Positions 35,201-46,496 of a stretch of 64,000 nucleotides of DNA are shown in pieces. Within the stretch, counting starts at the first letter, position 1, and every line of letters begins with the position of its first letter. The DNA is from Trametopsis cervina (taxonomy: Eukaryota; Basidiomycota; Agaricomycetes; Polyporales; Irpicaceae). The DNA lies in NCBI GenBank assembly GCA_022385755.1, contig MU278371.1, positions 147,123-211,122 of the forward strand, written 5' to 3'. A program made the translations under genes and the position numbers. The notes beneath the pieces were generated by a model. The model was not told the DNA's origin and did not search any database. It saw only the letters and a program-made list of their open reading frames with translations.

Positions 35201-38200
35201 TCAAACCACGTTCCTCGGCGTCCATCCGGGATTATTGGACCTCACAGGTCCGACACCTCCCTCAACCGCTCCATCCAGCACCAGTTTCAAGTTGGGCGAC
35301 ACCTTCGCGTCCGTGAGTTGCCACAAAGCCAGCGCCACCGTGTTCTTCCCGTTATAGTTGAGTATCCCAGGCGGCACAGGGAACTTGGATTGGGGCCCAA
35401 CGTTCGCCACGCGCTGTAGGTTCACGTCCGTCAGCAAGAGAATGTACGACGTCAGACAGCATCGAACTTACCTTGCCGTACTGCCAACCATTGACGAACA
35501 ATAACGCACGGTACGCCTGCCCCGCCTCCTCCGTGAACTCGAAGCTCATCCTCGCGTCCACGTCGGAAGGGACATCAAGCTCAAATGTCGTAACAAAGAA
35601 CCCAACGCCAGGGCCTCCGGGCAGGCCCTGTGACGGCGAGCGCGTTGTCCACTTCGTGGTTGAGAATCCGGGGAGGTGCCATCCGGCGCGTTCACCGAAT
35701 AGGCCGCCTTCGTTAAGAATACCTCGGACTTTGTCGGGATAGCTGTTCGTTCGTATCAGCTCATAGTGCATGATGTGATGGGATAGCTCAAGGACGGGCG
35801 TACTCTGTATATCCACCTAGCTTGCCCTGCACTTTCCAGATCGTGAAGTTTCCGCCGGTCAATGCGAACCCGGGGATCCCACGAGGAGATCTTTCTGTAT
35901 TATATATGGTTCCTAATTTAGCAACATAGATGAATGCCACAGCTATTATCACTGACCGGTAGGGTCTTCGTCGTTTCCCATATGATCCTATCAAGAAATT
36001 ATGACTAAAGAACACAAATGATACCCGCACGATGCTGTTACCTGTACGATGGTGACGACGTTATCCTTCCCAACCTTGACGCTCCCTTCAGGGAAAGTGT
36101 ACAGAGCGTTTGTTTGTTCTTGCGACAAACTCGATGTCGTATCGACAAGTTGCGAATTTATGAACACCGACGCAGCGAATGCTAAAGTGCTTTCAGGATC
36201 TCTGAGTGATGCATCGATAGAGCTGCATGCATACCACTGCCACCATTGATGGTGAGATTCACCGACGTCGTTGATGTTGTTCCATTGAAGTGTCCGCGCC
36301 AGAGTACCGTATTCTCACAGCTACGCACGACTGTCAGATGAAGTACAACCCGTGAAGAGATCAACAAACGTACAACCCGTAATCACACCCTGAACAGGGA
36401 AGAACAATTTGTGAGCACTATGAACAGTGCACTAGTGATGTGTAACAATTCACTCACCATACAACACCCGCCCGTCCCCGAACAACGGCTTCTGGGTAAT
36501 GTTTGTTGTCGTATGGTCGGCTGTCACCCACTTCGAATCATCGAACCCATTCTGCACCTCTGGAAGACTGTCTTTGAATTTCCAGCCAGTCAAGCTCGGA
36601 ATCTTGATGTCTCTCGTTGGGTTCAGTGTGAACGACAGCTGACCCTGCAAAAACCCAGGGATGCCATCGACTTCGTTTACTCGCACGTTCTTTCCGTTCC
36701 ATGTAACGGACGTCACGGACGGAGGAACCAACAAGCTAAGATCCGTGCTGGCGTTGAGGTCTCCTCTGAGCGCGAGCTGTTTGCCATTGGACGAGAGAGA
36801 CGCGTTTCGCACCAGGTACGGTCCGCCAACAAGTATCGTCGTGTTGCTTCCGAACTGCCAGAATGACCCAAAGGAACCGGTGCCCGAGATTACAGGCGCG
36901 AAGTAACTTGAGGCGATAGAGGTGTCTGCATACACCAGTAATGGAGAGTCTTGAGTCTTCGGTTTTACAACGGGCTGTATAGTGTTCGCTTTGAAGCTGT
37001 TAGGTGGGAACGAGATGACGTCCGTGCCAACGGCAAACTCGGTCCCTTCGCCTGGATCGCCGTAGAAAACGATAACATCCCGAGTTCCGATTGTTCCTGC
37101 GAAGAGAATTCGAGCAGTGGAGTAGGTTATCTTGCCGGTTTGTCCGAAAGTGTAGTCGGTGACGATCACTCTGCTCTGGCGCCCAAATAGAGAGATGGTG
37201 TTGCCTGGAAGTTGTTGGGGGATGCGGATTGTGCCGAGGCTGGTTGGGACGGTGAGGTTGAATGAGATCGTATCACTACATGGTATGCTTAGCGGATATT
37301 CTAGATGAAGCGTGAAAAAGAGCTTACGTCGAAGACGTGTTTGCTTGTCGCACAATGAAGAAACCTTCGCCAGTATCGGGATTCTTCAGGAGAGTAACAA
37401 ATGCGTCGGGGTTACTGACCGTAACCCCAGGAATGCCACTTGAAGAATCACCGATGTGGTCCGTTTTCCTGAAACCTGGTGAGCTCCGGAGGAATAGACT
37501 TTGGCTCTTCAGCTCATCGAACTTCGGCGAGAGCTCGCGCCCTTCACGTATTGCGGCGCCATAGTCGTAACTGCATCGGGAATTAATACATGATCATCAC
37601 TGAAATTGACTATCAAATACCTCGTGTATACACCGGGCTCAGGAATACCACCCCAGTTGGTGCCGCTAAGAAACGCCGTAAATAGTTGATAAATGCGCCC
37701 TATATTCGACTCGACAAAGACGTACCCATATAGCATATAATAGGATATCAACTTCACGTTCGATGCCCAGTTCCATTTGTAGAAGACGTCCTGGAAGTCG
37801 GGTCCAGTCAGCACCTCGCAAGCATCGTACCCTGGACCACCCCATGGATCGAAAGCGCCGCCTAAACGAATGTTATGAATGCGTTATTTCGTGGGTGCAT
37901 AAAGAGTAGCAAACCTTGGAACTCAGGCATGTAGAATGGCTGACTCGGGTTGACTCGTTCATGGTATTGGAAGTAATTTGTCGTCACCGGGTTCCAAATC
38001 TGTGGGTGAGAACAGTCGAAGCTTTGGGGATAAGAGTCCTTGAGATCCATGAGTACAAATAGATATTTGAAGGGGTAGAATGCATACGAGACCGTAGATG
38101 TCGACCGCACCAGTGCCGTTGATGAAATTGGAACCTTCACCAGGATCATTGTAGGTCCTGTAAAGAGTATGTTATGTGCACAACGGTATTCATAAACACA

Positions 38201-39256
38201 CTCACAACGGGACAGCTATACCCTTAGCACGATAAACTTCTTCCAATTGTGCAAAATATTCCGCGCGCTCAATCGGCTGTTGAGTATATTCGTTGTCTTA
38301 CTCCGTCTCAGTGCCTTGGACTTCAGTCTTCAAGAGTATTGTACGACTCACCGATTTGAAGGGCAATAACTGGGCCTCCGTTTGTTATCTGATTTTCCAC
38401 AGTCATGTCAATAATGGCGTCAACGTATTGCTGCCATGATGCTTCAATATCAGTGGCATTTGTTCGCAGCTCTGATTCTGTAAGGCTCGTGGTCCATAGA
38501 GCAAGCCCTCCGGCTGTAGTTTCTGCATTTATCTATAAAGCGGCGCCTCAGTCTTAATGCGAATAGTCGGTATGATGATCTTACATATGGGCCTATCGAC
38601 ATTGTCAACGGTGAGATGTTGTTCTTGAGAGAGCAGCATCGTTCAGCACGTACCAGGACGAAGGACGATCCAAATTCCAGTCTGCTTTGCAGCATCAAAC
38701 ATAGGCTGCAGGGCACGCCAATCATTGAAGTCAAGAACACCGGGTGCAGGATTCGTCAATCCCCCTGTACCATGTCAGGATTATCCTCCGTCTCGAATTG
38801 GTTGACTTACAGTGGACGTATATGCTTCATGATTCGACACGTTTAAGTAAATACGCAAAATAACATACAGGCGTCCGTCGTACCTAGCACCGTTCAAGCC
38901 TGCCGCAGCCATCTTCTGGAAGATGTCGAGCCACAAGTCCGGCACTGGAAGTCGGAAAGTGTGGAATTCTCCAGAGCTAGTGACGGTGTCGATGTTACTA
39001 TTCCCAGAATACTTAGAGGGAGTCAAAATAAGGCTTACTGGAGGAAAATGCGTTGGTTGTTCAAGAAAAGAGAATATTTATCCCATTGCACAGCAGTTGA
39101 GAAGTTCGTTGACTGTCTCGGTGGGTCATTGGCTAGATTTATCCCACGCGATAGAGCGGTCGCTCTCGTGCGTAAGCCCGTCGGCCAAGTCACCAGAAAT
39201 AGCGTAAACGAAATCAATGCCGTCCAAACCCAGTTACGCTTGCGTCGCTCAGCCAT
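35201..39256 (-). CDS. Beta-galactosidase, glycoside hydrolase family 35
   Basis: Begins [20 protein letters not shown], a short basic tail and hydrophobic span that act as signal sequence or signal anchor. The TIM barrel runs through [37 protein letters not shown] and PYINAET. The acid/base Glu is in IALQIGNEY and the nucleophile Glu in [16 protein letters not shown], both typical of GH35. The C-terminal half (37400-35200) holds the jelly-roll galactose-binding domains, including [17 protein letters not shown] and [11 protein letters not shown], and ends [12 protein letters not shown]. The enzyme removes terminal beta-D-galactose from lactose-like sugars or plant galactans, outside the cell or in the wall. 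More than ten introns are present. An in-frame ATG at 39778 would add 174 residues but these lack coding character, so 39256 was chosen. Confidence 0.9.
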
Positions 39257-40239
39257 AGACGTGTTCCGTGTCTCCCGGATGTGAAGAGGGATGTCTTCTG
39301 GGAGACACGGGCCTTTACCAGAGGTGTTTTTATACTCCATAAGCCATACACTCGACTCTGGGTCATGAGGGTGATCATCCGATGTCATGCAGCGCGTTCT
39401 GTGTTGACCGCGGCCTGCGAAAGCACGAAGTGAAGGGGAAGAGAAGGGTGGCCTCACCTGCTGATCCAACTCCAACAGAGACGCCCAAACGCGTCGTGTC
39501 ACAAGTACTGTCACGACCAGGTAGTAGGCAGGGTCTAGCTCGCGGCATACAGACAGGTAATTGAGGTAACGGTATCTACACATGCAAACCGCGGCCCCAG
39601 ACGGCCCTAGAGTGTCCTTCTTTCTGTTAGACATGAGGCATAACGAGATTCGTGTTCCCAGACCACGAAGGGAGTTGCTCCGGCGGGCCGACGTTCCACT
39701 CGTATCGAAGTCGAAATGGCACGAGCTTGGCCAGAACACTATTATCCAGCTCATTCTGACGGCCTTCATGACTCCCATATGTAATGCACTTCGAATACGA
39801 TAATATATATTGGCGTAGCTCTTGTAACGAGATTAGGGCATCATGCCAGTCTCTCAGTGAGTGATTCCAACACACGAGTTGACACAGACGAGGATACTGC
39901 ATGTGTCCAGGCGATGATCATAGGCATATGACCAATGGCTGAGTTCCTGCTCCAAGACGGATCCTGAAGGCCATCTACTTCGGTGATAAAGCCACAGCAC
40001 TTTGAGATTGAATGTGATGGTGAGTTGGATGGACTTGGGTCCCTTGAGACCAATGTAGGTCGAACTTCACTTACCTCTACAGATGAAGCGACAGTTTACA
40101 ATCCACACGCGGTGTGATATGCGAACAAGTAACAATGAAGATAGTGCAAGAAAAGATGCTGAGATGCCTGGAATGCTGAGTCCATGTGATAAAACAAATA
40201 TTATGCAACGGGTATTCCAATATCGATATGAATAGATTA
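39257..40239. promoter_or_regulatory. Region upstream of the beta-galactosidase gene
   Basis: About 980 bp hold the beta-galactosidase promoter and the 3' end of the kinase gene. Reverse frames of 70-90 residues near 39627-40053 show no motif. I see no repeat. Confidence 0.4.
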
Positions 40240-43200
40240 TCAAGGGCAAATTGTCCCTTGCGATAATGTGCTGTGTCGCTTGGCCGAGTCTTGCTCAGTC
40301 GAACGGCATAGCTGGAGCAATTGGACCACACAAGAACGATTGGTGGCGCCACGGATGAAAGGAGTCTAGATTGGAGCCCGTGAGCGACATTGCAAGAGGC
40401 TGCGAGAGAGAGATTACTCACGTTGAGTAGGTGATGAGGTTCTGGTCGTGAAGAGAATGGCTTAGTGCAAAGATTGAGGAAGTCGTGAAGAGGTCGTGGA
40501 AATGATTCCGGGAAATCAAGGGGCGGTAATGTATCTTCAACCTGGGTGGGATCGTCTTCAAAGGGAGGTTGACCTTGTGCCATCTCCCACACAGTGGCCC
40601 CAAGGCTCCAGACATCGACTTTGAGAGGGTCATAGGATCCGCTGCAGAATATTTAGTCATTGCATAGGGTTGGTTAGAGTCCTGGCCTACACACCTGCGC
40701 ATCTCAGGGGCCTGCATACCGATAGTTGATAATAAGCTACAGCACAAATCTTGGAACACTTTCTGACGCACCTGCCAGTAGAGAACACCTGCCGGCTCAG
40801 AACATAATGGCTGCTGCGGTGACACTTGCACAGCACTGGAGAAATCAGCTGTTGGGAGTGACATACTCAGAACCCGTGTAATATTCTGTAATATTCATCG
40901 TGAAAGCACATACCAAGCTTAACAATGCCGTCGTGATTGACAAGAAGGTTGTCAGAACGGACATCCCGATGGGCAATGCCCTGTTCTTGCAGAAAGGCTA
41001 GCGCCATCAGAATCTGCGGGGATGTTAGCTGATGCAGTAAATGTTGAAGCATATGTGCACTGACGTCCTTAGAGAAATGGGCGATGTGTGCTGCATCCAC
41101 CACTATACCGTCCTCCATCAAGGCGAGGATGTCAGCCAAACTACGATCCATAAGCTCCATAGTAATCCATAAAGCATCGTCAGTCAGGTCGATATACAAC
41201 ACATCCATGCTGAGTATGTGAGGGTGGTGTAGCCCCTTCATGACACGCATCTCCCTCTCCAAGTCGGCGAGCTTCGGTGACCCTGAAGGCACGAGGCCAA
41301 CCTGCTTGATGGCGACATAGTCTTCGCGATACGTAGCCGTTTTGCGAAGAACGCGTGCCGCATAAACGGATCCACTCTCGCCCTCCGCTATCTCCTGGAA
41401 ATCGGCGAATAAATCTCTCGGATCGACGGTGTCATCAATGAGCTCCTTGATGGGGGATACAAGCTCGGCGACCCAGCCAGAATACCGGAGAGCGGGTGTT
41501 GAAGGGGAAGGTGAAGGCGATATACTCGCCGAGGACCAAGGGGAGGCGGCAGCGGCGCCTTCGGAAAGGGTAACACCATCTATTAATATCGACGGCCGCC
41601 GCATCACACCTGCGGCATCCTCACTATCACGATATTCTCGTACTGTAGCCTGTGTTATGATGGAAGTGTGGTTGAACTCTCCCGCCAGCGGAGAAGACTG
41701 AGGTGAAGTTTCAACATAGGGAGAAGTGTGCGCTTTGAGTTCGGAGCCATTCCACTTGTGCGTGTCTACCATGGTCAGCGTAGTAGGTCGTGAGCTGGCA
41801 GAAGATACCGGCTCTGACGAAGACGTTATCGACATGCCAGCGGACGACGCATCACTAGAATTCGAGTCTGAGCTCACTGGAGAGTGTGAGCGTGCCGACC
41901 GTACGCTTCCTTTATCATCCATCTCGTCCTGGTCAACAGAAGAGACTATAGGGGAATAGGTAGACTGACGGTCGTCTGGCTTCGCAGGTGATTGAACCAC
42001 ATTGGCACGCGCCCTCTTGACAACTGAGACATGACGAACGATCGTGGCGGGGGTTACGGTCATTGTCGACATGTTGGAGTCTCGATTATCTCGTGAGAAA
42101 TTCGCGTTCAATTCAGAAGACACTGGACGCGAGTCTGACTCGACGGTGGATTCAACGGGAGGCGAGAGTGTTTTCGCCGGTGATGTGTCCGCGTCTGTGC
42201 CAGGAGCACGGACCATGCAATAGACCTCGTTCCAAAGGTTGTTAGTCGGGTCGCTAGAGGGCGGTGGAGGAGGTATCGGAAGCGAAGGGGGCGTTACGGG
42301 TCGTCTGACCATCACATGTGGCGGAAGGGGCTTCTGGGGAGGTAGCTGTCGGTGGCGGGAGGAGGTGCTGGTTCTATCCGAAAGGGGGGGACGAGGGGCG
42401 GCAGGAGAGGAGCGCGATGTTGATAAAGGAATGGCTGGAAGCGTACCGAGCGATGACAAGGGTTTTCCCCCTGACTCTGAAGAGTATGTCCGCGTTACAT
42501 CTCCTGGGTGCGGGTTTTTCGGTGGTGTAGCAGGAATCATGGAAAACAGTGTTTCCGTCCACTGGGACAAGTCACTGAAGGCGTCTTGATGTAGCGATAA
42601 TCGAGGTGGAGGTGTGGAAGACCGAGCGACACGAGAAGACAGCGACCCCAGACTAGATTCCGCGGGTTCCTCATTCCCTCTTCGTAGCTGCTCCTCCTCG
42701 ATAAATTCTGTTGTGACGCTACTGCTACTGCTTGTCAACGGTGCAAGCGCATCTTCCTCACAGGATGAGAGTGCTGACTCTTTCTTTGGTGATATATAAG
42801 CCGGTGGAGGCGATGATATCGTGCTGACAGAATCGTTCGCTACATGATAGCTTCTCGCCACCGGGGTGCGAGGTTGAGGATCTTTGGAAGGGCGGCCTAC
42901 GCGAGGAGAGCCGATGTCCATGTTAGGTGGGTATGGAAACTGACTGGGGGAGGCATATAAACTGATATCAGGGGATTGCGTGTGTCGTGTTGGAGTTGTG
43001 AATACACTGGACGCATCCTCTGATACTGACGCGTTCTCAACATCAGTTGATATAGACAGATTTCGAGAAATATCTGCCGCATAGCTGGTTTCTGAGTGTT
43101 CAGACATTGCGTCAATGTCTCTTCGCGTAGCAGGATTTGGTAGTGGGTTGGAGCGGGAGCGTAATGAATATGTGCTTGAAGTGGGAGAGTCCGGCCTCAA

Positions 43201-43952
43201 CGCGTAGAGTGTCGGCTTGCTGGCTGCTCGTCGAGCATAAATGTTCGCGATCTCTTCCTCTGAGAAACCCATCTCCGCCAGTGACGCAGACCAGGTTGGG
43301 GGAAGGCCGACGAATCTAAAGAAGAAGCGTCAGAACAACAGTGCATCAGATTTTCAAGGATCCACCCACGCTTCATCCACATGAACATTGTGCTGTATGA
43401 AATAAGTCAACGAACCAGCTTTCACGTCGTGAAGTGACAATAACTCACCTGAAAATTCCAAGGAAGTGATATTGACGGGTCTTCGGCGGGATCTGCATGA
43501 GGTTCGGGGGGAGGGGCAAACGATGTAGATGCTGCAGACTTCGGTGTCTTCGGACGCTTTCCAAGCGAGCCAAACTTGAAAAATCCTTTGCGAGAGGTAC
43601 CTGGTTCCGCTGGATCAGGTGACAACATCGAGCTCGAGGACGGCGCGAGTGTAGTTCGACTGGCAGCAAGGCTCGGAGCGTAGTTTAGCATGTAGGACGA
43701 CGAAGGAGACGGACTGCGAGCACTTGAGGCATATCCGGATGTTGACGGCGTAGCAGACAAAGGTGTGATAGGTTGCATAGGAAGTGGTGGGGAACGCTCA
43801 GGCGACAAAGACTGATTGAGTGAAGCAAGGGAGTGGTTGGGTAGATAGTATGGGTCCTTTGGTGGAGGCGGCGGGGGCTTCTGTGTGACATTGCCAAACT
43901 TAAATACTTTCAATGTCGAAAATCTTGAGTTCTGTTTGCCCGACGACGCCAT
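40240..43952 (-). CDS. PAK/STE20-like kinase with CRIB domain and degenerate active site
   Basis: Exons near the N-terminus give a CRIB/p21-binding motif, ISLPWNFQHNVHVDEA followed by FVGLPPTWSASL, expected to bind GTP-Cdc42 or Rac. A Pro/Ser-rich linker of about 450 residues follows. The kinase domain starts near 41440 (IAEGESGSVYAAR, AIKQV with the ATP-site Lys, EREMRVMKGLHHPHIL with the alpha-C Glu). The catalytic loop is HRDVRSDN, with Arg where PAKs have Lys. The metal-binding motif is DFS rather than DFG. The activation segment (CSEPAGVLYWQAPEM) lacks the PAK threonine that is normally phosphorylated. DVWSLG and the C-lobe are normal. The last exon ends LSQGTICP. No PH domain is seen, so it is not a standard Cla4. 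It may be a weak kinase or pseudokinase scaffold in Cdc42 polarity signalling (inference). Confidence 0.85.
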
Positions 43953-44647
43953 CCTTTCGAAAGAGCGGGTGGCCGATGCGCTGCACGACCAAGGAGGAGG
44001 CAGCGGAAGTGGAAAGACCTGAGGGCCAGACCCGCGATTGTTCGTTCAGTCAGGTTCAAGCTCCGATTGACAGATTGTTACGATAAAGTCGCCACGATTA
44101 CAAAATTCGTACCAATAATTACTGATACTCAAACTCCTCTTTAATATTGCTTTTAGTGGTAATCAAGCTACTACGTCCAACTCCAATGTCTTACTGCTCC
44201 TTTTCCATCATGCAACGGCTTGTGAGTTACTGTATATACGATTGATGATGCTGTCAATGTATGCACTACACACTTCGCAATCTGCAAGCATGGAGATGAT
44301 TATGTAGACGAAGACGTGTCGTCAGCGACGGGTCTATGTTGGTTCTTCTACGAGCTGATCTCTTGATGGTAAGTTAGATGCCGTGGCCAGTGTATAAGGA
44401 CAGTGCCGCAGGTGAGAACAGCAGCGCTTCCCACAACTGACATTTAGCCCGTGTGACATCTTCTCATGAAATTCGGCTACTAGAATCATCGACGGCCCCG
44501 TATAACACGAGTCTTAGGGAATTGTATAGGTACTCTCAGGATCGCTCGCTTGGTGTTCGCCGCGGAATCCGGCAGTCCGAGTCTTTTGAGGTCTTGAGTG
44601 TTTAGTGCTTCTACCTTGCAGCCTAGTCTGGTGTGAATAAGATGAAC
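43953..44647. other. Intergenic region between kinase and RPA49 genes
   Basis: About 695 bp upstream of the kinase start and downstream of the RPA49 stop, so it holds the kinase promoter. No reading frame of substance, repeat or RNA gene was recognised. Confidence 0.4.
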
Positions 44648-46133
44648 TCAGAAGAATAAACTATCCGCACCGAGTGACTTGAACAAGGGGTTCACCCTGA
44701 ACTCGCAAGTCAGAACAAACAGTAATGTGCAAGATAATGAGACCCACTTCGTAACTGCCAGGCTTAGATCTTTGGCGAGCAAGGTGGTGTCTGTTGCATA
44801 GTCGTCAACCCGCAAGCATAGCGCGAACATATAGGTCAACAACAACGTTTCGCTCTGCGGAGTGATCCGTGCCCTAGAGAGCAAAGCAGGTCAGCCTTGG
44901 TGAAACGAAAGGTTGCTTATAATCTACACACTCGTTTTTGTCTTTGGAAGTCTCGGTGAAACGGGAGAGTAAGCCATCAACGACAATGTTTGGCACGTGT
45001 TTCAGTCGATCCTGGAGTGCTTGCTTGTCGTTGACAATTCGAGAAGCGCTTCGGAAAGCAAAGAGGGACGAAATATATAGCAGAATTTTTCTGTGAGATG
45101 TATATGAGTGTATGACTTTCAGTATAGATGGCATAACTAACAAAGTCCTGTTATTTGGCTTAGGCGTGTTATACAACAGATTGAGGTGCTGGTTAACCCA
45201 AAGCGATCGGCCGTAAGGTAACATCGCCACGCGATCCTTTTGTGAACCTGCAGACTTGAGGGGTGTTGTAGATAAAGCATTGAATTCAGCCTCAGGGATG
45301 ATATCGTGCAACTTGTAAACGTCGTTTGGTTGTGTGGCATGTTCATCATACGGAGGTATCAATCTGCTCGAGTCTGCAGTAGCCTTCGCTTCTTCTATTA
45401 TCGCAAAGTCAGTTATACGTATCAAAGAACGTCGTTGGTTGCGCACCTAAAGTTGGCAAACTTCCCGTACTTTCTTGTATGCGTTCCTGCAGGTGAATAG
45501 CCACACCCTGCATGGCGTCCACATCCACTCGGTTACGTTCTTGCGCACGTATGGCGGCTTTGGCCTTCTTTGTTCCAAAAGTCTCGCCAAGCTTATTCCG
45601 AAGCTTCATTCGCTCTTCTGTTGGCACCTCTATAGGCTTGAGATTCTTGAGAGCTTTCACCTGTCGCGTCAATATATGCAGTGGCGCCTGACGAAGAGTA
45701 GTGGTCTTCGTCCGTTTGTTGTAGATTCCCACATAATAACTAGAGCAGATTCCGGTGTACTTTAGGCTAAAGATGCTCTATTAGAGAGTTCATAGACGTA
45801 CTCGCAGCTAGTAGTCGCCTGTTGGCCTTCTTCGGACGATACGAATTCCACACTGTTGGTCTCCCCAACAAGCAGAGTGTCCTGAGATGACGAAGCATCC
45901 TTGCCTCCCTTCTTCAAGTACAGGTTGAAAGAAGTAGATTCGGGAGGCTGTAAGGCGGGAAAACTAGCTAGACTTGTATAATTCGGTCAGCGTCGTATAT
46001 ATATACTTATATTCGTAGAGCAATGCGCACCAAGGACAGGTCCAGCCTTGCCCTCATTAGAGACTATCTTGACCTTGACCTCGTCGACTTCATCTACTGT
46101 GGCTCTTTTTCGCTTCTTTGAAATAACTGACAT
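44648..46133 (-). CDS. RPA49: RNA polymerase I subunit RPA49
   Basis: The N-terminus MSVISKKRKRATVDEVDEVK is followed by the dimerisation domain (ASFPALQPPESTSFNLYLKK, LVGETNSVEFVSSE, EYYVGIYNKRTKTTTL with PLHILTRQVKALKNL). The middle holds RNKLGETFGTKKAKAAIRAQ and, after an intron, SRLIPPYDEHATQPNDVYKL. The C-terminal tandem winged-helix part includes LPYGRSLWVNQHLNLL and ARITPQSETLLLTYMFALCL. It ends NPLFKSLGADSLFF. RPA49 pairs with RPA34.5 in a TFIIF/TFIIE-like module of Pol I and aids rDNA initiation and elongation in the nucleolus. About seven exons. Diverges from SET2 with 363 bp between start codons. Confidence 0.9.
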
Positions 46134-46496
46134 TTGCGCTGCGCTAAAACGCTCGATGAAGGGAGGTGGCGGTTATATAGGCGAGTTGCAGTAATTGCGG
46201 TAAGGGGCAAAATTGCTCAATGAGCGCTAACGTGCCTCAGGCTTGCACTTCCGTCAGCAACTGGCCGTTACGTTGAGGCGTAGAAGGCGAACAGTGCTGT
46301 GATATTTATCTAGGTGTGTATGCGCTATGACTGTGAAATATATCCCTGACTCACATTGTTCCAGTATAACTTAGTTCTTTGTTGGTTTAATCTGCTGCAC
46401 CATAACAGCGCTTCATCTGGTCATCCGTAGGCGTGACAGACTCAACTCGTTCGCGCCTTGATACCCACTTCACTTCACCTTTGGCCGTCATACATC
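46134..46496. promoter_or_regulatory. Bidirectional promoter region, RPA49 / SET2
   Basis: A 363-bp gap separates two divergent start codons. No clear TATA box or repeat was noted. Confidence 0.5.

Noticed and set aside
39035..39778. In-frame N-terminal extension of the beta-galactosidase to an ATG at 39778
   Set aside because: The extra 174 residues lack coding character, and the ATG at 39256 is followed at once by a signal-anchor-like segment expected at the start of a secreted GH35.
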